Source: Methylophilus sp. 13
GTDB lineage: Bacteria > Pseudomonadota > Gammaproteobacteria > Burkholderiales > Methylophilaceae
Reading direction: 5' to 3'
Length of the DNA stretch: 64,000 nt
Assembly (NCBI RefSeq): GCF_015354335.1
Contig: NZ_JADKYR010000001.1
Location: 496,001-560,000 of the forward strand
Under the pieces are notes generated by a model. It saw only the letters and a list, made by a program, of their open reading frames with translations, searched no databases and was not told where the DNA came from. A program made the position numbers and the translations under genes. Below are positions 28,973-38,322 of the stretch, in pieces. Positions within the stretch are counted from its first letter, which is position 1. Every line of letters starts with the position of its first letter.

Positions 28973-30439
28973 TTAACGTTTAGCTTTGCTGGCGAGAAAC
29001 TGCTTGAGCCATTGCAAGGTGAGGGCCACACCAAAGCCATTCACCTCACTGCCGACCGCACCCAAACCGTCCTTGTGTGTATAAGACGACAAGTCTATGT
29101 GGCACCAATCGACCTCATGCTCGATAAACCTGCCTAAAAACCGTGCAGCAAGCATATGGTCCGCATCACTGTCCATGGTGCACTGCTTGATGTCGGCAAT
29201 CTCGCTGTCCAACTCGCTGTCGTAATCTTCTGCATATGGAAACGCCACCACTCGCTCGCCACTCTCAGTACCGGCCTCGACCATCTGCTGCGCCAGGCTG
29301 GGCTGGTTGGCAATAATGCCGCTCATGCGCGACCCCAGCGCGGTTTGCATGCTGCCGGTGAGTGTGGCGTAATCAAGCATGACATCCGGTTTGCTGCGGC
29401 TGGCCAGGGTCAGGGTGTCAGCCAGCACCATACGGCCTTCGGCATCGGTATGCACGATTTCGATGGTCATGCCATTGAGCGCCGTGACCACATCATTTTG
29501 CTTGTAAGCGTTGGGGCCAATATGGTTTTGCGCCAGGGCCAGCCAGCAGTCCACATTCACAGCCAACTGTTGTGCGCTAATTGCCTGCAACACGCCAACC
29601 GCCACCGCGCTGCCGTTCATGTCCTGATGCATGCCTTGCATATATTTGGCCGATTTCAAATTATGGCCGCCGGTATCAAAGCAAATGCCCTTGCCCACCA
29701 GCGCCAGTGTTTTTTTCGCCTGCGGATGGCGATAGCTCAACCTCACAATCGCGGCATCCTGCGGCTCAGAGCCTTGCGCGACGGCCACAAAAGCACCTGC
29801 GCCCAACGCCCTTAGCCTATCAATATCAAACGCCTCATATTGCCACCCTTTTTCGCTGGCCATCGATTGCAAGCACTGTTGATACAGCGATGGCGTCAAC
29901 ATATTAGGCGGCGTCATGGTCAAGGCGCGGCACACGGTATTGCCAGCGACCAAGGCGGTGACTTCTTCCGTCCAGTCCAGGGCATCGACACCAAACAGAC
30001 CGATTTCTCGTAAGGACTGACCCTTGTGCTTTTTCTTGAGCATCGGCAAAGCTTGCGCATTCACCAGCGTGACATACGCCGCCTGCCGGGCGAGCACGGT
30101 GGCCTGTTTTTTTGCATACACACCAATAGCGATGCGCGCAGGATGCTCCTCCAGCAACGGCTTTACCGCACTGCGTAACAGGCTATTCAACGCAAAACGA
30201 GGACTACTGGCCTCGACCTGTACCAGACTCACCAGGCGGCCATCTGGCCATTCAAGCGTGACCGGCTTTTGTGCCAAATCAGCGGCAGTGAGGCCAGCCC
30301 GCGCCAGTTTTGCGGCTAATGCTTCGCCAAATGGCAGGGTAGAAAAGTATTTTTCTTCAAATACCAGCAAAATATGCTGCGCAAATGCGGACAACACGGT
30401 TGAATTGACTTCAGAATTTTGGGACCACTCGATGCGCAT
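28973..30439 (-). CDS. M17 family leucyl aminopeptidase
   Basis: This 488-aa cytosolic metallopeptidase removes N-terminal residues from peptides. The metal and catalytic signatures are LVGKGICFDTGGHNLKSAK (metal lysine and aspartate, catalytic lysine), HQDMNGSA and the family signature HTDAEGRMVLADTL, with the arginine that positions bicarbonate. The sequence is a divergent M17 member (CFDTGGHNL where PepA has TFDSGG), close to the group often annotated only as leucyl aminopeptidase family. The ATG at 30439 is chosen over an upstream start at 30499, whose first 20 residues look non-coding. Confidence 0.88.
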   Translation of the reverse strand: MRIEWSQNSEVNSTVLSAFAQHILLVFEEKYFSTLPFGEALAAKLARAGLTAADLAQKPVTLEWPDGRLVSLVQVEASSPRFALNSLLRSAVKPLLEEHPARIAIGVYAKKQATVLARQAAYVTLVNAQALPMLKKKHKGQSLREIGLFGVDALDWTEEVTALVAGNTVCRALTMTPPNMLTPSLYQQCLQSMASEKGWQYEAFDIDRLRALGAGAFVAVAQGSEPQDAAIVRLSYRHPQAKKTLALVGKGICFDTGGHNLKSAKYMQGMHQDMNGSAVAVGVLQAISAQQLAVNVDCWLALAQNHIGPNAYKQNDVVTALNGMTIEIVHTDAEGRMVLADTLTLASRSKPDVMLDYATLTGSMQTALGSRMSGIIANQPSLAQQMVEAGTESGERVVAFPYAEDYDSELDSEIADIKQCTMDSDADHMLAARFLGRFIEHEVDWCHIDLSSYTHKDGLGAVGSEVNGFGVALTLQWLKQFLASKAKR

Positions 30440-30724
30440 ACAGTCAGAAAACACTCTTATATAAAATATTAAATAAACGTAGCAAAAGCCAGTAGACAAG
30501 CGTGTCTAGCTGATGCAAAACTTGACCAAAAGCGTCAAAAAAGAGACACTTACAGCTAATTGATAGCTTGCTGAGACTCATCACTTGAGTGCAGCAACGT
30601 GATACCATAAAAGTAGTGTCCAATTTCGGAATCCCTTCTTGGTAATCAACACTTTCTCAGCTCTAGGCATTGCTCGAAGCTAGATTATACGCATAGCGAC
30701 TTAAAACTCGGAGAATCCTCACGC
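30440..30724 (+). promoter_or_regulatory. lap-aceE divergent region with hairpins
   Basis: 285 bp without a gene. A perfect palindrome TAGACA-AGCG-TGTCTA lies at 30493-30508. Downstream, three nested pairings can form: GACACT (30545-30550) with AGTGTC (30615-30620), AGCTA with TAGCT (30554-30568), and an 11-bp bulged hairpin TTGCTG..ACTCA / TGAGT..CAGCAA (30568-30597). Together they resemble a three-way junction. No convincing promoter was found; TTGACC at 30522 lacks a good -10. GGAG precedes the aceE start. An RNA role depends on transcription beginning upstream of 30545. Confidence 0.4.
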
Positions 30725-33394
30725 ATGGCAACGCATTCGCAAGCACACCTCAATGAAACAGACGCACAAGAAACCCAGGAGTGGTTAGAAGCCCTCAGCG
30801 CAGTCATTGAGAATGAAGGGCCAGAACGTGCCCACTTTCTGTTGGAAGCAATGATTGATCAGGCCCGCCGTTCTGGCGGCCATTTGCCTTACAAAGCGAC
30901 CACCGCTTATGTGAATACCATCCCCACCCACTTGCAGGCTAAACTGCAAGGCGATCCCGAGATGGAGCGCCGTATCCGTGCCCTGATCCGCTGGAATGCG
31001 ATCATGACTGTGTTGCGTGCCAATGAAAAATCCCCCGGCATTGGCGGTCACATCGCCAGCTTCCAGTCGGCAGCCACTTTATATGATGTGGGCTTTAACC
31101 ACTTTTTCCGTGCAGCCAACGAGAGCTTTGGCGGCGACTGTGTGTATTTCCAGGGCCACTCCTCACCAGGCGTGTACGCACGTGCCTTCCTTGAAGGCCG
31201 CATCACTGAAGAGCAGATGGATAACTTCCGTCAGGAAACCGGTGGCAATGGCCTGTCCAGCTACCCGCACCCCTGGCTGATGCCTGACTTCTGGCAGTTC
31301 CCTACCGTGTCCATGGGTTTAGGCCCATTGGCCGGGATTTACCAGGCACGTTTCCTCAAGTACCTGCATAACCGTGGCATTGCCGATACCTCAGACCGCA
31401 AAGTCTGGGTATTCTGTGGCGATGGCGAGATGGATGAGCCAGAATCACAAGGCGCGATCTCGCTGGCGGCGCGTGAAGGTCTGGATAACCTGATTTTCGT
31501 GATCAACTGTAACTTGCAGCGCTTGGATGGCCCGGTACGCGGTAACGGCAAGATTATTCAGGAACTCGAATCCAACTTCCGCGGTGCAGGCTGGAACGCG
31601 ATCAAGGTCATTTGGGGTTCTTACTGGGATCCGCTGCTGGCGATGGATAAAGACGGCCTTCTGCGCAAACGCATGGAAGAGTGCGTGGACGGTGAATACC
31701 AGAACTTTAAACAAAAAGGCGGCGCCTATACCCGCGAGCATTTCTTTGGCAAATATCCTGAGCTGCGTGAAATGGTGGCTGCGATGTCTGATGCCGACAT
31801 CTGGCGTCTGAACCGTGGTGGTCACGATCCGCACAAAGTATTTGCGGCTTACCAGGCTGCAGTGACTCATAAAGGTCAACCTACTGTCATCCTCGCCAAA
31901 ACTGTTAAGGGTTATGGCATGGGTGAAGCCGGCGAAGGCCAGAATACCACCCACCAGCAAAAGAGCATGGATATTGCCTCACTGAAGGCGTTCCGTGACC
32001 GTTTTGACCTGCCATTGACCGATGAACAGGTAGAAAACCTGTCTTACTACCGTCCGGCGGAAGACAGCCCGGAAATCAAGTACATGATGGAACGCCGCGC
32101 AGCTTTAGGTGGCTTTGTACCTAGCCGCCGCCGTAAAGGCAACGAGCTGACCGTGCCTGAACTGTCGGCGTTTGAAAATATGCTGGGCGCCACCGGTGAC
32201 CGTGAAATCTCCACCACTATGGCCTTTGTGCGTATCCTGTCTACCCTGGTGCGTGACAAACAAGTCGGCAAATATGTGGTGCCTATCGTGCCGGATGAAG
32301 CGCGTACATTTGGCATGGAAGGCATGTTCCGTCAATTAGGCATTTACTCTTCTGTCGGCCAGCTCTATGAGCCACAAGATTCTGATCAGGTGATGTTCTA
32401 CAAGGAATCACAAAGCGGCCAGATTCTGGAAGAAGGCATTAACGAAGCGGGTTCATTCGCAAGCTGGCTGGCCGCGGCGACGTCTTACAGCGTCACTGGC
32501 ACGCAGATGATTCCGTTCTACATCTACTACTCCATGTTTGGCTTCCAGCGTATTGGCGACTTTGCCTGGGCCGCGGGCGACAGCCGTGCCCGTGGTTTCT
32601 TGCTGGGCGCGACTGCTGGCCGTACCACCCTCAACGGTGAAGGCTTGCAACATGAAGATGGTCATAGCCACTTGATGTCCGCGACCATTCCTAACTGTAT
32701 CTCCTACGATCCTACCTTTGCTTACGAGCTGGCCGTGATCATCCAGGAAGGCATGCGCCGCATGGTACAAAATCAGGAAGATGTGTATTACTACATCACC
32801 CTGATGAACGAAAACTATAGCCATCCGGCCATGCCGGAAGGCAGTGCCGAGGGCATCCTCAAAGGCATGTACAGCTTCAGCAAGTCGAAAGCCAAAGGCC
32901 CGAAAGTACAATTGATGGGTTCCGGTGTGATTCTGCGTGAAGTGATTGCTGCCGCCGAGTTGCTGGAACAAGACTGGGGCGTGTCTGCGGATGTTTGGAG
33001 TGTGACTAGCTTTACCGAGCTGCGTCGCGACGGTATTGACGCCGAGCGTCACAACCTGCTGCATCCAGAAGCGAAACCTAAGTTGAGCTTCGTTGAAGCC
33101 TCGCTGCAAAAAGCCGAAGGCCCTGTGATTGCCTCTACGGATTACATGCGCAGCTTTGCCGACCAGATTCGTCCATTTGTACCCAACAGATTCGTGACAC
33201 TGGGTACAGACGGTTACGGCCGCTCTGACTCCCGTGAAGCCCTGCGCAGCTTCTTTGAAGTTGACCGTTACTATGTGACGCTGGCCGCTCTGAAAGCCCT
33301 GGCGGACGACGGCAAGCTGCCAGCCAGCAAGGCGGCCGAAGCCATTAAAAAATACAATATCGACATTAGTCGTGCCAACCCGGCTACGATCTAA
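30725..33394 (+). CDS. aceE: Pyruvate dehydrogenase E1 component (homodimeric type)
   Basis: This 889-aa thiamine-diphosphate enzyme decarboxylates pyruvate and acetylates the lipoyl arm of E2. The ThDP/magnesium motif is GDGEMDEPESQGA with NCNLQRLDGPVRGNG (about residues 230-275). The length matches the single-chain E1 of gamma- and betaproteobacteria. It is followed after 27 bp by aceF, and the E3 gene (lpdA) lies separately about 10 kb downstream. In an obligate methylotroph the complex would serve acetyl-CoA supply for biosynthesis rather than a full oxidative cycle (inference). Confidence 0.97.
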   Translation: MATHSQAHLNETDAQETQEWLEALSAVIENEGPERAHFLLEAMIDQARRSGGHLPYKATTAYVNTIPTHLQAKLQGDPEMERRIRALIRWNAIMTVLRANEKSPGIGGHIASFQSAATLYDVGFNHFFRAANESFGGDCVYFQGHSSPGVYARAFLEGRITEEQMDNFRQETGGNGLSSYPHPWLMPDFWQFPTVSMGLGPLAGIYQARFLKYLHNRGIADTSDRKVWVFCGDGEMDEPESQGAISLAAREGLDNLIFVINCNLQRLDGPVRGNGKIIQELESNFRGAGWNAIKVIWGSYWDPLLAMDKDGLLRKRMEECVDGEYQNFKQKGGAYTREHFFGKYPELREMVAAMSDADIWRLNRGGHDPHKVFAAYQAAVTHKGQPTVILAKTVKGYGMGEAGEGQNTTHQQKSMDIASLKAFRDRFDLPLTDEQVENLSYYRPAEDSPEIKYMMERRAALGGFVPSRRRKGNELTVPELSAFENMLGATGDREISTTMAFVRILSTLVRDKQVGKYVVPIVPDEARTFGMEGMFRQLGIYSSVGQLYEPQDSDQVMFYKESQSGQILEEGINEAGSFASWLAAATSYSVTGTQMIPFYIYYSMFGFQRIGDFAWAAGDSRARGFLLGATAGRTTLNGEGLQHEDGHSHLMSATIPNCISYDPTFAYELAVIIQEGMRRMVQNQEDVYYYITLMNENYSHPAMPEGSAEGILKGMYSFSKSKAKGPKVQLMGSGVILREVIAAAELLEQDWGVSADVWSVTSFTELRRDGIDAERHNLLHPEAKPKLSFVEASLQKAEGPVIASTDYMRSFADQIRPFVPNRFVTLGTDGYGRSDSREALRSFFEVDRYYVTLAALKALADDGKLPASKAAEAIKKYNIDISRANPATI

Positions 33395-33421
33395 GGTCAC
33401 GACATAAGGAACATACACAAT

Positions 33422-34765
33422 ATGTCTATCAAAGAAGTACTGGTGCCGGATATCGGCAACTTTGACAGCGTCGACGTCATTGAAGTCCTGGTCAGCGTCG
33501 GTGACACCGTCGCCAAGGAAGATTCATTAATCACCGTAGAGTCTGACAAAGCCTCTATGGATATCCCCTCCTCGCTGTCTGGCGTGGTCAAGGAAATTCA
33601 CATCAAAGTGGGCGACAAAACCAAGCAAGGCGCCCTGATTCTGACATTGGATACCGCTGGCGAAGCGGCACCGGCAGAAAAAGTGGCCCCGCAGCCGACC
33701 GCCACACCCGTGGTGGCGACCGTGACGGTGGATGAAGCCAAGGTTGCGATTCCTGAGCCTACCCGCCCGGTGGCTGAAGTTCCCCAAGTCATCCAGCCGC
33801 AAGCCACGCCTAACCCGGTTGCTGCCAGCACCGTAGCCAGCAGCGGCAAACTGGCACATGCCAGCCCGTCTGTCCGCAAGTTTGCGCGTGAACTGGGGGT
33901 GAGCCTGTCACTGGTGAAAGCCAGCGGCCCTAAAAACCGTATTTTGCAAAGTGATGTACAAGCCTACGTCAAAGGTGAACTGTCTAAACCACGCTCTGAA
34001 AGCATGAGTACTAGCGGTGCTTTAAGCACCTTGCCCATGCCGGTGATTGATTTCAGCCAGTTCGGCAATATCGAGACCAAACCGCTTTCCCGCATCAAGA
34101 AGCTGTCTGGCGCCAACTTGCACCGCAACTGGGTCACCGCTCCGCATGTCACACAGTTTGATGAGGCTGACATTACCGACCTCGAAGACTTCCGTAAGTC
34201 CATGCTGGCCGAAGCCGAGAAGCGTGGCGTGAAATTGACTTTGCTGGCTTTTCTGATGAAAGCAGTGGTCAACGCCCTGCGTACTTACCCTAACTTTAAC
34301 GCCTCCTTGTCCCCTGAAGGCGATAGCCTGATCCTCAAGCAGTATTACAACATTGGCTTCGCCTGCGATACACCGGACGGCCTGGTCGTGCCTGTGGTAC
34401 GTGACGTGAACCAGAAAGACGTGATGGACATTGCACGTGACCTGGCGGACCTGTCTGCCAAGGCCCGTGAGCGCAAGCTGAAAGTTGAGGAAATGCAAGG
34501 CGGCTGCTTTACCATTTCAAGCCTCGGTGGCATTGGCGGCACCATGTTTACGCCGATTATCAACTGCCCTGAAGTCGCGATTCTGGGAGTTTCCCGCGCG
34601 GCCATGCAGCCGGTGTACAACAAAGACACGGGCGGCTTTGACCCACGCCTGATCATGCCGCTGTCATTGTCATACGATCACCGCGTCATCGACGGCGCGG
34701 ACGGCGCACGCTTTACCAGCCATTTGCGTGTGATGCTGAGTGATGTGAGACGCTTGTTGCTCTAA
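33422..34765 (+). CDS. aceF: Dihydrolipoamide acetyltransferase, pyruvate dehydrogenase E2
   Basis: This 447-aa protein has one N-terminal lipoyl domain (lysine in [13 protein letters not shown], about residue 42), a Pro/Ala/Val-rich linker, an E1/E3-binding domain (ASPSVRKFARELGVSLSLV) and a C-terminal catalytic domain ending in SLSYDHRVIDGADGARF with the active-site histidine. A single lipoyl domain is fewer than the three of E. coli. Its lipoyl domain is almost identical to the one fused to lpdA. The gene ends in a strong bidirectional terminator. Confidence 0.97.
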   Translation: MSIKEVLVPDIGNFDSVDVIEVLVSVGDTVAKEDSLITVESDKASMDIPSSLSGVVKEIHIKVGDKTKQGALILTLDTAGEAAPAEKVAPQPTATPVVATVTVDEAKVAIPEPTRPVAEVPQVIQPQATPNPVAASTVASSGKLAHASPSVRKFARELGVSLSLVKASGPKNRILQSDVQAYVKGELSKPRSESMSTSGALSTLPMPVIDFSQFGNIETKPLSRIKKLSGANLHRNWVTAPHVTQFDEADITDLEDFRKSMLAEAEKRGVKLTLLAFLMKAVVNALRTYPNFNASLSPEGDSLILKQYYNIGFACDTPDGLVVPVVRDVNQKDVMDIARDLADLSAKARERKLKVEEMQGGCFTISSLGGIGGTMFTPIINCPEVAILGVSRAAMQPVYNKDTGGFDPRLIMPLSLSYDHRVIDGADGARFTSHLRVMLSDVRRLLL

Positions 34766-34780
34766 TTTTTAGACGGGTAA

Positions 34781-34817
34781 AAAACACAAAGGGCGCGGAA
34801 AGCGCCCTTTGTGTTTT
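34781..34817. terminator. Strong bidirectional terminator after aceF
   Basis: A perfect 16-bp stem (AAAACACAAAGGGCGC with its complement) and 5-nt loop GGAAA lie between convergent aceF and the GGCT-like gene. The A-rich 5' arm and T-rich 3' arm let it act in both directions; the GGCT-like stop codon overlaps its right arm. Confidence 0.92.
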
Positions 34818-35226
34818 AAGCCATCTGCATCGGCTGCATAAAGTCCCCGGTCACTATCCTGGACTTATCAGCTACAGGCCATTGGTAGAGGTATATCCAT
34901 ACTGGCTCAAGCAGCTGATCATCTATCGTGAGAATCTGTGTTTTAACCCGTTGATATTCGGCGGGTTGTGGATGCCGGGCACTGCATTCTTCATACTCAT
35001 CCAGCATGGTCAACACACTTTGCGTATCTCGGAGGCGATATACCTCTCCATATACACGATGACAGTGGTCGTTAGAAGCCACAACGCCAGGATAGAAGCT
35101 GATCTGATACATCAGCCCCTGAAACCAGCCATAGGCGACAAAATCAGCCTGCTGAGCCAGATACAGCGCAATCGCATTAGTATTGCCCTGACGCAGGGTG
35201 CCATAGACAAACAATAAATCATTCAT
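34816..35226 (-). CDS. Gamma-glutamylcyclotransferase-like (AIG2/GGCT fold) protein
   Basis: This 136-aa protein has the N-terminal substrate loop LLFVYGTLRQGNTNA, a central VYGEVYRL strand and the acidic catalytic motif LDEYEEC of the GGCT-like fold. Members cyclise gamma-glutamyl amino acids or gamma-glutamylamines to 5-oxoproline, but many bacterial members are uncharacterised. Single gene in a convergent position with aceF; substrate unknown. Confidence 0.8.
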   Translation of the reverse strand: MNDLLFVYGTLRQGNTNAIALYLAQQADFVAYGWFQGLMYQISFYPGVVASNDHCHRVYGEVYRLRDTQSVLTMLDEYEECSARHPQPAEYQRVKTQILTIDDQLLEPVWIYLYQWPVADKSRIVTGDFMQPMQMA

Positions 35227-35290
35227 GCTGCAATCTTAACTGCGTTTAATGCGCTGATCCATGGTCAGCCTGCATCATGTCTTGCCTAAA

Positions 35291-37417
35291 TTATTTAAAT
35301 GCGTAATTTGCAGTCAACAATAACATTTGCGGGTCGCCGGTAAAACAAACGGATTGGCTGGAGCAGCCAGCCATATAGCGTTTATTCGCCAGGTTTTTGC
35401 CGTTGAGTGCAAATCGCCATGCGTCTCGTGTGTAATAAATGCCCGCATCAAACAAGGTGTAGTCGGGAACATCAAATGTATTGGTCTCATTGCCCGCTTG
35501 TTTACCGATATGACGCACCCCTGCTCCGACGCTTAAGCCAGGCAGAATTGCACTCAGTTTGTAATTAAGCCAGGCATTCGCCATATGATTTGCGACCAGA
35601 ATGGGCCGCTTACCCAGATTGGTCGAGTTGCTTTTGGTCACTTCCGCATCAATGTAGGTATAGCTGGCGACCAAATTGAGATCATCAGTCACTTGACCCG
35701 TCGCCTCCCACTCAAAACCGCGGTGGCGCTGTTCGCCTGTTTGCACACTAAAGCTGGGGCCATTAACCGGATCATTGGTGGTCACATTCTGCCGCTTTAA
35801 CTCATACACAGAGAAAGTTGTGGAAAAGCGCTGATCAGGAGAGGCGTACTTAAGACCGGCTTCCTTTTGCTGCCCGGTTTCTGGCACAAAAGGTGTTCCC
35901 GCAAAGGTACTCCCAACCAAAGGGACAAACGATTCACTGTAACTGACATAAGGCGACCAGCCATTTTCAAACGCATATAGCAGGCCCAGCTTGCCAGTGG
36001 TTTTGTGTGCGTTACTCTGGATATTGATTCCGGTGATCCGGTTCTGATTAATTTCGGAGCGGTCATGACGCAAGCCCAGTTGCAGATTCCAGCCTTCTCC
36101 AAATTTAACCAGATCTTGCCAATAAAGGCCCTGCTGAGTCAGCTCATCCGTACCAGTACTATCGGCTTTAGTCACAACATTACCCAGCACTGCTGCAGAA
36201 TAATTAGGGCTGTAAAGATTTAATGGCGTCACGCTGCGATTGGCATAGTAGCGATTAAGATAGTAACGTATGTTATCAACCCCGAATAACATCTGATGCT
36301 TGAACCCAGCCAAATCAAAATTTGCTGCTAATTGGTGATCAATCGTCCACATTTGTGCGGAGAGTTGGCGAATAGAAATTGCTCGTCTGTAGTCTTGCTT
36401 GTTAGCTAATAAACCCTGATTACTAGGTTCAGTAAATGTGCCATCAAGATTGAGGGTGTTATAGCGTACGTTTTGCCTAAAACTCAAATGCGCATTAAAA
36501 GCATGCGAGAACTCATAACCGAGCAAAGTTTGTTCTGTATCGTAATGGTCCAGGCCGGGCACACCGACAAAACGTTTGAAGGAAATATCGCCATTTATGT
36601 TAGGCAAGATGGTGCCATCGGCAGGTAATCCGCGTATCGGCACATAACTGCTCTTTTGATAGCTGGTCAATACCGTCAAACTGGTATTGTCACTGATATC
36701 CCAAGTCAGTGAAGGGGCCACATACTGGCGCTTTCTATCGACAAAATCGACCTGATCATCACTGCTGGCAGTCAAGGCCACCAAGCGGTAACGCAGGGTT
36801 TTATCCTGATTCAGCGCATCAGAAATATCTGCCGTGTATTGCTGTTGCTGATAATTGCCAAAAGCCATGCCAAAACGGGCCATAGGGGTATCGGTTGGAC
36901 GCTTGCTGACTAAATTGACAAAGCCGCCCGGACCGGTCTGGCCATAAAGCACAGAAGAAGGCCCTTTAAGCACTTCTACCCGTTCCAGGCCGAAAGGCTC
37001 AGCTTGTATCCAGGAGAGGTCATACGCCATCCGCATCCCATCTCTGAGCACATAATCACTTTGCACAAAGCCACGAATCGAAAAGTCATCCAGTCCGCGC
37101 CGGCCTCGTTGACCGGCATCCACCCCCGCCACAAAACGTAGTGATTCTGCCAGTGTTTGTGTCGCTTGATCTCGCATTTGCTCACTGCTGACCACCGAGA
37201 TGGATTGGCTGGTTTCGTTTATTGGCAGATCAGTTTTTGTTGCGGTACGTGCCTGACTGGCTCGATATTTTTTAATCGGGGCAGTGGTTGACTCTGCGAT
37301 TTTGTTTGTTTTGACGGCCACTTCTGGCAAGGTTTGATGGTCGGGCTGCAACGCTTCTGCATTTGCCATGGATGTAGACAAGGTGGCTGCGACCAGGGCC
37401 GCGGTCTGGAACTTCAT
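35291..37417 (-). CDS. TonB-dependent siderophore receptor
   Basis: This 708-aa outer-membrane protein has a signal peptide (MKFQTAALVAATLSTSMANA), a plug domain (about residues 70-190, with SQSISVVSSEQMRDQ and VEVLKGPSSVLYGQTGPGGFVNLVSKRP) and a 22-strand barrel. The plug resembles the FhuE/FpvA/ferrichrome receptor branch. Ligand is likely an iron-hydroxamate or similar siderophore, inferred only. A 14/15 match to the Fur box lies 20 bp upstream, so iron-limited induction is expected. A PepSY protein gene lies directly upstream on the same strand, a frequent pairing in iron-reductive uptake. No cobalamin riboswitch is seen. Confidence 0.92.
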   Translation of the reverse strand: MKFQTAALVAATLSTSMANAEALQPDHQTLPEVAVKTNKIAESTTAPIKKYRASQARTATKTDLPINETSQSISVVSSEQMRDQATQTLAESLRFVAGVDAGQRGRRGLDDFSIRGFVQSDYVLRDGMRMAYDLSWIQAEPFGLERVEVLKGPSSVLYGQTGPGGFVNLVSKRPTDTPMARFGMAFGNYQQQQYTADISDALNQDKTLRYRLVALTASSDDQVDFVDRKRQYVAPSLTWDISDNTSLTVLTSYQKSSYVPIRGLPADGTILPNINGDISFKRFVGVPGLDHYDTEQTLLGYEFSHAFNAHLSFRQNVRYNTLNLDGTFTEPSNQGLLANKQDYRRAISIRQLSAQMWTIDHQLAANFDLAGFKHQMLFGVDNIRYYLNRYYANRSVTPLNLYSPNYSAAVLGNVVTKADSTGTDELTQQGLYWQDLVKFGEGWNLQLGLRHDRSEINQNRITGINIQSNAHKTTGKLGLLYAFENGWSPYVSYSESFVPLVGSTFAGTPFVPETGQQKEAGLKYASPDQRFSTTFSVYELKRQNVTTNDPVNGPSFSVQTGEQRHRGFEWEATGQVTDDLNLVASYTYIDAEVTKSNSTNLGKRPILVANHMANAWLNYKLSAILPGLSVGAGVRHIGKQAGNETNTFDVPDYTLFDAGIYYTRDAWRFALNGKNLANKRYMAGCSSQSVCFTGDPQMLLLTANYAFK

Positions 37418-37437
37418 GGATCACTCTCTATATTAAA

Positions 37438-37452
37438 TAATAATCATTATCA
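37438..37452 (-). promoter_or_regulatory. Fur box upstream of the TonB receptor
   Basis: TAATAATCATTATCA matches the 7-1-7 Fur consensus TGATAATnATTATCA at 14 of 15 fixed positions (A for G at position 2). It lies 20 bp before the receptor start codon, where bound Fur would block initiation. Confidence 0.8.
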
Positions 37453-37520
37453 TTCAACATATTAACATAAATCCAACTAACCACAGCGTAAGCGCTACTT
37501 AAATACTTTCCAAGCAATGG

Positions 37521-38180
37521 TTACAACATCGCCAGTGTCAACCACACGCCCACTATCAAAGAACTTCCCATCAATCCCGCCAATATCAATCTTGACTGAC
37601 GCATTTTGGTCCAGAGCAATACACCCGTGATAGACAACACAATCAGCCCACCCGCCAACGTATCAGCCATAAGTACCCACCCCACACTTGCGCCCGTCCC
37701 TTTGTGCAGGTTGGTCAAAAATCCCCAGGCATTTACCTCTTCCTTGCGTACCAGCGCATATTCATTACCCACCACGTACTCTGCGGTGAGTTTTAGTTGC
37801 GGCATACGGAATTCGACTTCCCATTTTTCTGGCTGCGCTAAGGTTTTACCCATAAACCGTGCGGAAGATTGGGTCTTGAATGCAGGCTTGGCCTTCTTTT
37901 GAAAAGGCGCATGGTCAATCTCAAATGTCTGTTGCAGGTATCGAACAAAGTCTTGCTTTGTCGCGGTATAAGCAGCAGGGACTGTCAGCTGAATTTCTTT
38001 TTGCTCGATTTGAACTGCAGGGATTTTAAGGGTATTGCGGTGATCCAGCAGAATACCGGTGACGCCAAACAGCAACCCCAGTAATGCTCCCCATAAACCT
38101 AACCATCCATGCACCTGTCGTAACCAGCGAATGGTTTTTGCACGTCGGACATTGGCTGAGAGTTGGCGTGGATGTTGCAC
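37521..38180 (-). CDS. PepSY-associated transmembrane protein
   Basis: This 219-aa protein begins with a PepSY-TM helix (RWLRQVHGWLGLWGALLGLLFGVTGILL), carries a periplasmic region of about 110 residues, and ends with two more hydrophobic helices (ADTLAGGLIVLSITGVLLW and LILAGLMGSSLIVGVWLTLAML). Related proteins act with TonB siderophore receptors, probably in periplasmic iron reduction. Upstream, ATTGAGA (38261-38267) and TCTCAAT (38284-38290) form an inverted pair that resembles Fur half-sites, but no full box is present. Confidence 0.78.
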   Translation of the reverse strand: MQHPRQLSANVRRAKTIRWLRQVHGWLGLWGALLGLLFGVTGILLDHRNTLKIPAVQIEQKEIQLTVPAAYTATKQDFVRYLQQTFEIDHAPFQKKAKPAFKTQSSARFMGKTLAQPEKWEVEFRMPQLKLTAEYVVGNEYALVRKEEVNAWGFLTNLHKGTGASVGWVLMADTLAGGLIVLSITGVLLWTKMRQSRLILAGLMGSSLIVGVWLTLAML

Positions 38181-38322
38181 TAAGCGCTTTCTGAGAATGA
38201 TGTGAAAATCTCAACCAGCGACAATCGTGTCTTTCGATAAAACATTTCGGGTTGCTATTAATTGAGAATAAGACGCAATTATATCTCAATCAACGCATAC
38301 CGACGATAGTGATCAATATTTT

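Noticed and set aside
32453-33418. A 321-aa minus-strand frame opposite aceE.
   Set aside because: It is antisense to the conserved E1 C-terminal region; composition is that of a shadow frame.
37418-37520. Possible cobalamin riboswitch ahead of the TonB receptor.
   Set aside because: The region is only about 100 bp, AT-rich, and carries a Fur box. No B12-box-like sequence is present, and the receptor plug resembles siderophore receptors rather than BtuB.
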